From Circinella minor (taxonomy: Eukaryota > Mucoromycota > Mucoromycetes > Mucorales > Lichtheimiaceae), in assembly GCA_016758965.1 (NCBI GenBank), contig JAEPRB010000019.1, forward strand, positions 1-64,000: a DNA stretch of 64,000 nt, given 5' to 3'. The number at the start of each line of letters is the position of its first letter. Within the stretch, counting starts at the first letter, position 1. The notes under the pieces are model-generated. The model did no database searches. It was not told where the DNA came from and saw nothing but the letters and a program-made list of their open reading frames with translations. The position numbers were made by a program, and so were the translations under genes. Shown one piece after another: positions 58,741-64,000 of this stretch.

Positions 58741-61700
58741 ATGGCATCAGATTCCAATGACAAACCACCTGCCATTGTGACTCATCCCGATGAACTTGGA
58801 AGTTACCATGGTACTGGTGGTGAGCCAACGATCGTTGGCACTGCAACACCTTCTCCTGTAACCTCAACAACCAAAGAAGTAACCATAGCAACGACTATCA
58901 CTACCACAACATCATCCTCAACAACAGGTGAAGAGATCAAAATTGATATGCGAGAAGACCTTGTTACAGCACATAACGATAATAATAATCCATTCGCGTT
59001 TATACCATCGCAATTGGAAGCATTAATGGATCCGAAAAATTTGGATCTGCTGATAAAGTATGGCGGTCTCGAGGGTGTCGCACGAGGCTTACACGCTGAA
59101 TTGCATACCGGCCTGTCACCTAATGCGGAGATCTCCAACAAAGTTACTCTGAATTCGATCATGAATGAAAGTAATAATACTAATTCAGCAAATGCAGATA
59201 CCTCAATTAAACCTATAAACAATTTGGAACAACGGACCCACGTGTTTGGTACCAATGTATTACCACAAATTAAGGGCAAAAATATATTTCAACTGATGTT
59301 TTTGGCATTTCGTGATAAAACTTTGGTAACCTATTAAATTACAATTTTTTACTTCTGTTTTATTATAATGTTATTATTAGATTTAATATCTATTATTAAT
59401 ATACATTTATCTTTACTATAATTATTATTTGTCCCACTGATCATATAGATTCTATTGGGCATTGCAGCGATTATTTCATTAGCAGTTGGTATTTATGAAT
59501 CCATTGCAATCCCTGAATATGATAATGAAGGCCATAAAGTCATGGGTATTAAATGGGTAGAAGGTTTGGTTATTATTTGTGCTATTACCATTGTTGTCTT
59601 GGTAGGTAGTATCAATGATTTCCAAAAAGATAAACAATTTCGAAAATTAAATGCCAAGAAAGAAGATCGTCAAGTCAAGGTAAATAAAGGATGACCTAAC
59701 ATTCCAAATAAAACAAAAAGAACCATTTATAGTAGTAGCATATAAATAAAATTTATATAATGTACTTATATTGATAACATTTGTTGTTTTAATCTATTCA
59801 TTTATAAAAGGCAACTCGATCAGGAAATACCACAATGATTTCTGTTCATGATATTCAAGTGGGTGATATTCTTCATCTTGAGCCAGGTGAAGTGATTCCA
59901 AGTGATGGAATTTTTATCGAAGGCCATAATTTAAAGTGTGACGAATCGGCCGCTACTGGTGAATCTGATGCTGTTCGAAAATTAGATTGGCGTGCATGTG
60001 TTCATAAAATATACCAACTCAAAGGGGATAATAATGAAGAAGCAGAGGAACATAATCATCAAAAGTCCTCCGATTATTTGGTACCACCATCACCCAATAA
60101 CAGAGTAGCTTCTTCATCATCCGTTGGTACTGCTACAACACGTCTTGCTACTGCTCATTCGGGTAAATCCATGCCTGACCCATTTATTATTTCCGGCTCC
60201 AAGGTTCTTGAAGGTGTTGGTACTTATCTTGTTACTAGTGTTGGTATACATTCTTATCATGGTCGTACCATGATGGCTTTGCGTACTGAAGATGAAATTA
60301 CTCCACTCCAAGTGAAATTGAACGGTTTGGCCGGAATGATTACCAAGTTGGGCTCTATTGCTGCTGTTTTAATGTTGGTAGCCCTCTTGATTCGTTACTT
60401 TGTTGGTTTCCGCCATGGTATTCCATCCGAACCTACTGAAATTGTCAGTGATGTCATGAGTATCCTTATATTGGTTGTTACTGTTATTGTTGTTGCTGTT
60501 CCTGAAGGATTACCTTTGGCTGTTACTCTTGGTAAGAAGGGAAAATAGTAATAAGAGTTTTTTTTTTTAAAAAAAAAAATGTGTTCCTTTTTTTTTTTGC
60601 TAACTATAACTTTTTTTTAATTATATTAGCTCTTGCGTATGCTACTCGACGTATGCTTAAGGATAACAATTTAGTCCGCGTATTGGCATCTTGTGAAACC
60701 ATGGGTAATGCAACCACTGTATGTTCAGACAAGACCGGTACATTGACACAAAATAAAATGACGGTTGTTGCAGGTACACTCGGATCATCATTTCGCTTTC
60801 GCCGTGACCCATCTGATTCACAGACCGATGTTTTCAATGTACCCAACATTATTAACAAGCTACCCAAACCCGCACTCGAATTGATTCATCAAGGTATTGC
60901 CGTCAACTCAACTGCATTTCAAGGAAAAGATGAATCAGGCAGCCCTACTATTATCGGTAACAAGACTGAAAGTGCACTTCTATCGTTTATTAGCGAAACA
61001 GAAAGTGAACATTTTGAAACATTACGTCGACAACATGAAGTCGAACAAGTATTTCCTTTTAGTTCTGAACGTAAAGCAATGGCTACTATCATTAAAATTC
61101 CCAGCGATGAAAACGAAAAGGGTTCGCAACCCATTTATCGTGCTCATATCAAAGGTGCTTCTGAAATAATAGTACAACATTGTTCCCGTGTTCTGGCGGT
61201 GGATCAAGGTGATCATGTTCAAACGAGAGCATTTACTGAAGCTGACCGTACACAAATTGATCACATCATTCAAACTTATGCTTCACAAAGTCTTCGTACA
61301 ATCGGTATTGCTTATCGTGATTTTACCCACTGGCCACCCAATGGAAGCAGTGCTACCAATGGTATCGAACCTGACGTTCCTTATGATGACCTTATACAAG
61401 ACCAAGGGTTGACTTTAGTTGGTATCATAGGTATTGAAGATCCTCTACGCCCTGGTGTAAAAGATGCTGTACGTCAATGTCAACAAGCTGGTGTATTCAT
61501 TCGTATGGTCACAGGTGATAATGTTGTCACAGCTAAGAGCATTGCAAGACAATGCGGTATTTATACTACGGGTGGTCTTATTATGGAAGGTCCTGTTTTC
61601 CGTCATTTACCGCCCTCTGAAATGGATGCTGTTATTCCACGATTACAAGTATTGGCACGGTCTAGTCCGGAAGACAAACGTATTTTGGTCGAGCGATTAA

Positions 61701-62683
61701 AAGAAATGGGTGAAATTGTTGCTGTTACCGGTGATGGTACGAATGATGGTCCTGCACTCAAATTGGCCGATGTTGGTTTTTCGATGGGTATTGCTGGTAC
61801 CGAAGTTGCTAAAGAAGCGTCCAGTATTATTCTAATGGATGATAACTTTGCAAGTATTGTTCGAGCTATCATGTGGGGTCGATGTGTCAATGACGGTGTT
61901 CGGAAATTCTTGGAGTTCCAGTTGACTGTCAATGTTACTGCTGTTGTTTTGACCTTTATTTCTGGTGTTGCAAGTGAAGAACAAAAATCCGTATTAACGG
62001 CTGTTCAACTTCTTTGGGTTAACTTAATTATGGATACCCTGGCTGCTTTGGCTCTTGCTACGGATCCTCCAACTGAAGAATTGCTTCAACGTGGACCACA
62101 GCCAAAATCAGCACCTTTGATTAGTTTACAAATGTGGAAAATGATCATTGGTCAATCTATTTTCCAAATCATTGTTACTTTCGTTTTGCTTTATGGTGGT
62201 ATTCTCGACTATCATCCAGAAGATACGATTCTACAAACCATTGTTTTTAATACATTTGTATTTTGTCAAATATTTAACGAAATCAATTGTCGTCGTATCG
62301 ATCGCAAGCTAAATATATTCCATAATATTTGGGCCAACAAGTTTTTTATTATTGTATTTATTGTCTGTATCTTTTTACAAGCTGTTATTGTCAACTTTGC
62401 TGGTGTCGCTTTTCAAGTCGTACAAATTGATGGTCCTTCATGGGCAATTGCAATCGTTGTGGGAATGTTTTCATTACCTGTTGGTGTCTTAGTTCGATTG
62501 ATTCCTGATAGTTGGTTCGGTTTCTTATTCCGAAATCCAAACACAAGAAGAAGATATCTTGGTGGTGATTATAAGGGACCTTTAATGTCTGCTGGATCAC
62601 TCTATATGGCTGGTAATGGTAATGATACTACTTACGACAAAAGTGAAGAAGTTGATATCAAGAAAAATCAAGATTCGTATTAA
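58741..62683 (+). CDS. PMC1: P-type Ca2+-ATPase, Pmc1/PMCA type (IIB)
   Basis: Four exons (58741-59325, 59449-59679, 59811-60531, 60630-62683) give 1196 residues. A ~90-residue Ser/Thr-rich N-terminus precedes the PMCA-type front (NPFAFIPSQLEALMDPKNLD; LLIKYGGLEGVARGLHAELH). The A-domain loop has CDESAATGESD. TM4 carries VAVPEGLPLAVTLALAYA. The phosphorylation site is CSDKTGTLTQNK (Asp ~546), the nucleotide domain has KGASEIIVQHCSRVL, and the hinge has VTGDGTNDGPALKLADVGFS. TM5-6 follow with LLWVNLIMDTLAALALATD. It pumps cytosolic Ca2+ into the vacuole (as yeast Pmc1) or out of the cell; location is not shown by the sequence. A Ser/His-rich loop of ~60 residues (about 330-395) widens the A-domain/TM3 linker. 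The C-terminal tail is short, without an obvious calmodulin site. Confidence 0.95.
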
Positions 62684-63006
62684 AAGGAAAAAGATCAAGA
62701 GCATCAAGGAAATAATATCACCCCATCAATTGTGGTTCTAACTATGGGTGCTGCTCCTTCATCTGACGCTGTTCTTAATAATAATAATAACAGTGAAAAA
62801 TAACAAGATCATTAATGAATTTGATAAAATATAACAACATCAGCAACCATAACAAATACTAATAGACTTTTTATTTTATTTCAAATCAAAAATAACTTCT
62901 CCTTTCGCTATATTAATTTTTTTTATATACTGTAATATTATGATCCCTTTCTTTCGTTCTACCTTTCGCATCTTATTTTGTATTTCCCTTTTATCCATGC
63001 TTTACT

Positions 63007-63037
63007 TTCTCTCTCTCTCTCCCTCTCTCTCTCTCTT
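63007..63037. repeat. CT dinucleotide microsatellite
   Basis: About 31 bp of CT repeat, broken once by CCC, in the PMC1 3' flank. Confidence 0.9.
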
Positions 63038-63275
63038 AGTTAGCATGGGATAACTTGTGTATATGTTTTATTTCATTTCTTGTATTTTCTATCGCTTAAT
63101 TTAGTTTTTATTATCAGCTTATAAAAAAATGGAAATTCTGCCTCTTCTTTTCAAATAAAAAAAAGAGTATGATGATAATTTGTATATACTTTACTCGTAA
63201 CATATTGAAGCCGCTTGAAGTTGATTAAAGAATAAAATTTCTTTGATACGTATGTAAGTGTAGAGATTATGTTTC

Positions 63276-63277
<2 letters not shown>

Positions 63278-63309
<32 letters not shown>
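63278..63309. repeat. A32 homopolymer
   Basis: An uninterrupted run of 32 adenines, the longest homopolymer in the window. It could be the tail of a decayed retroposed sequence, but no body upstream was recognised. Confidence 0.9.
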
Positions 63310-63313
<4 letters not shown>

Positions 63314-63901
63314 TCAAAGACTAGCAAAGGTCTCTTACTGAAAAGCATTCATGAAAATCGATTAAACATTTACATGAATTTTTTTTTCAAAAATCTCTAT
63401 TTATAAATATAGAAATAGTTTAAAATTCTTGAGTAACACTATGGGAAAGAGATGAGTGATACCTGATAAAATTGATAAAATATGTACAAAAAGGAAAAAG
63501 CCATTCAGATAAATATTCGGTACCCAATAACAAACTACTGCAGAATAAAGTTGATACGCTTTAGGCTTATCTTTCATAGTACGTATAATTTCTTACAATA
63601 ATATAGAGTCTACAATATATGGGGTAATAATAATAATAAGAGTATATTTTATAGCATAATCTATATATCAAAAACGTTATTCTGAGGTGGGGGAGGAGAT
63701 ATGTAAGTGTTTACTATGTCGCTGTTAGAGGAAAAAGATGGGAAGAAAATGATGGAAAAGGTAATAAAAGAATATAGTTGTTGTATGTGTATGTGTGTGT
63801 ATATGTATATATATATGTCTTGTGGGTTTTTATAATAATATAGTGATTGGAATGTTAAGAAAAAAAGAAAAATAAAAGAGAACTTTATATAATATACTGT
63901 T

Positions 63902-64000
63902 TTAATTAGCATTGAGCGATTGTTGTCGTACAAGGGCAGCATATTCCCCTTCTAGGTTGAGCAATTCCCAGTGAGTTCCCTGTTCAGCGACACAACCATC
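63902..64000 (-). CDS. ABC transporter, C-terminal end (partial, runs off the window)
   Basis: The minus-strand frame ending with the TAA at 63902 reads DGCVAEQGTHWELLNLEG then EYAALVRQQSLNAN. This is the characteristic end of an ABC-transporter nucleotide-binding domain, just after the H-loop (D-G-x-[IV]-x-E-x-G-T-H-x-E-L-L, then Y-A-x-L-V-x-x-Q). The form is typical of full-length ABCB/multidrug-type exporters. Only the last 32 residues are within the window, so transporter class and substrate cannot be told. It is convergent with PMC1. Confidence 0.85.
   Translation of the reverse strand, partial: DGCVAEQGTHWELLNLEGEYAALVRQQSLNAN

Larger units (their letters stand above)
62684..63901. other. 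Convergent intergenic region with simple repeats
   Basis: 1.2 kb between the PMC1 stop and the ABC transporter 3' end. It holds a CT dinucleotide run (63007-63037), an A32 run (63278-63309), a TAATAATAATAATAAG run at about 63625 and a TGTATGTGTATGTGTGTGTATATG run at 63782-63815. No gene was seen. Confidence 0.5.

Noticed and set aside
1..64000. CRISPR arrays, operons and ribosome binding sites
   Set aside because: The window is clearly eukaryotic, with spliced fungal genes. No spaced direct-repeat arrays were seen and bacterial signals do not apply.

Overview
This is nuclear DNA of an early-diverging fungus, most likely a Mucoromycota/Mucorales species. The evidence is the gene set: an Ede1-type endocytic scaffold, a fungal RGS protein, a Bot1/mS45 mitoribosomal protein, a self-sufficient CYP505-type P450 and a Pmc1-type Ca2+-ATPase. 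Genes carry short (about 50-120 bp) introns with GTAAG/GTATGT donors and TAG/CAG acceptors, and lie in very AT-rich intergenic DNA with long homopolymers. The species call is inference; no rRNA or marker locus is present.

Region 1-7000 is a decayed autonomous Helitron on the + strand, in the order replicase N-terminal part, Rep/helicase-like domain, Pif1-type helicase. Two solo LTRs of one family, each with a perfect 5-bp target duplication (ATTAA; CCTAT), and a separate ~1.27 kb insert carrying an unrecognised ~235-codon ORF are nested in it. Removing either LTR plus one target copy restores continuous Helitron protein similarity. From 7000 to 12.8 kb there is AT-rich DNA without genes, including a ~435 bp long-inverted-repeat element.

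Region 12.8-27 kb holds four genes on the minus strand: a 64-residue single-pass membrane protein, an Sst2/FlbA-like RGS regulator (689 aa), an EDE1-like protein (1685 aa; three EH domains, coiled coil, UBA) and a Crt10-like WD40 protein (740 aa). A decayed partial copy of the EDE1 5' half lies just upstream of EDE1. Region 27.4-29.2 kb has two + strand mitochondrial genes (DMAC1/DUF4536-like and mS45), followed by a minus-strand membrane-protein locus whose reading frame is broken twice.

Region 30.7-34.7 kb is gene-poor. At 34.75-39.06 kb lies a P450-reductase fusion of 1200 aa in eight exons, one of only 25 nt, with an unusual ~90-residue N-terminal domain. A decayed, internally deleted copy of its 3' end lies 4.4 kb downstream, beyond a foldback element. 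It is followed by a Dal5-like MFS transporter (500 aa), an F-box protein (677 aa), a Ris1/Uls1-like SNF2 ATPase (1339 aa, 11 exons) and a PMC1-like Ca2+-ATPase (1196 aa). The window ends in the last 33 codons of an ABC transporter on the minus strand.

The genes do not form a pathway. G-protein desensitisation, endocytosis, Ca2+ sequestration, mitochondrial biogenesis and chromatin remodelling sit side by side, as is usual in a fungal chromosome arm. The striking themes are nested mobile DNA and duplicated gene fragments decaying in place.
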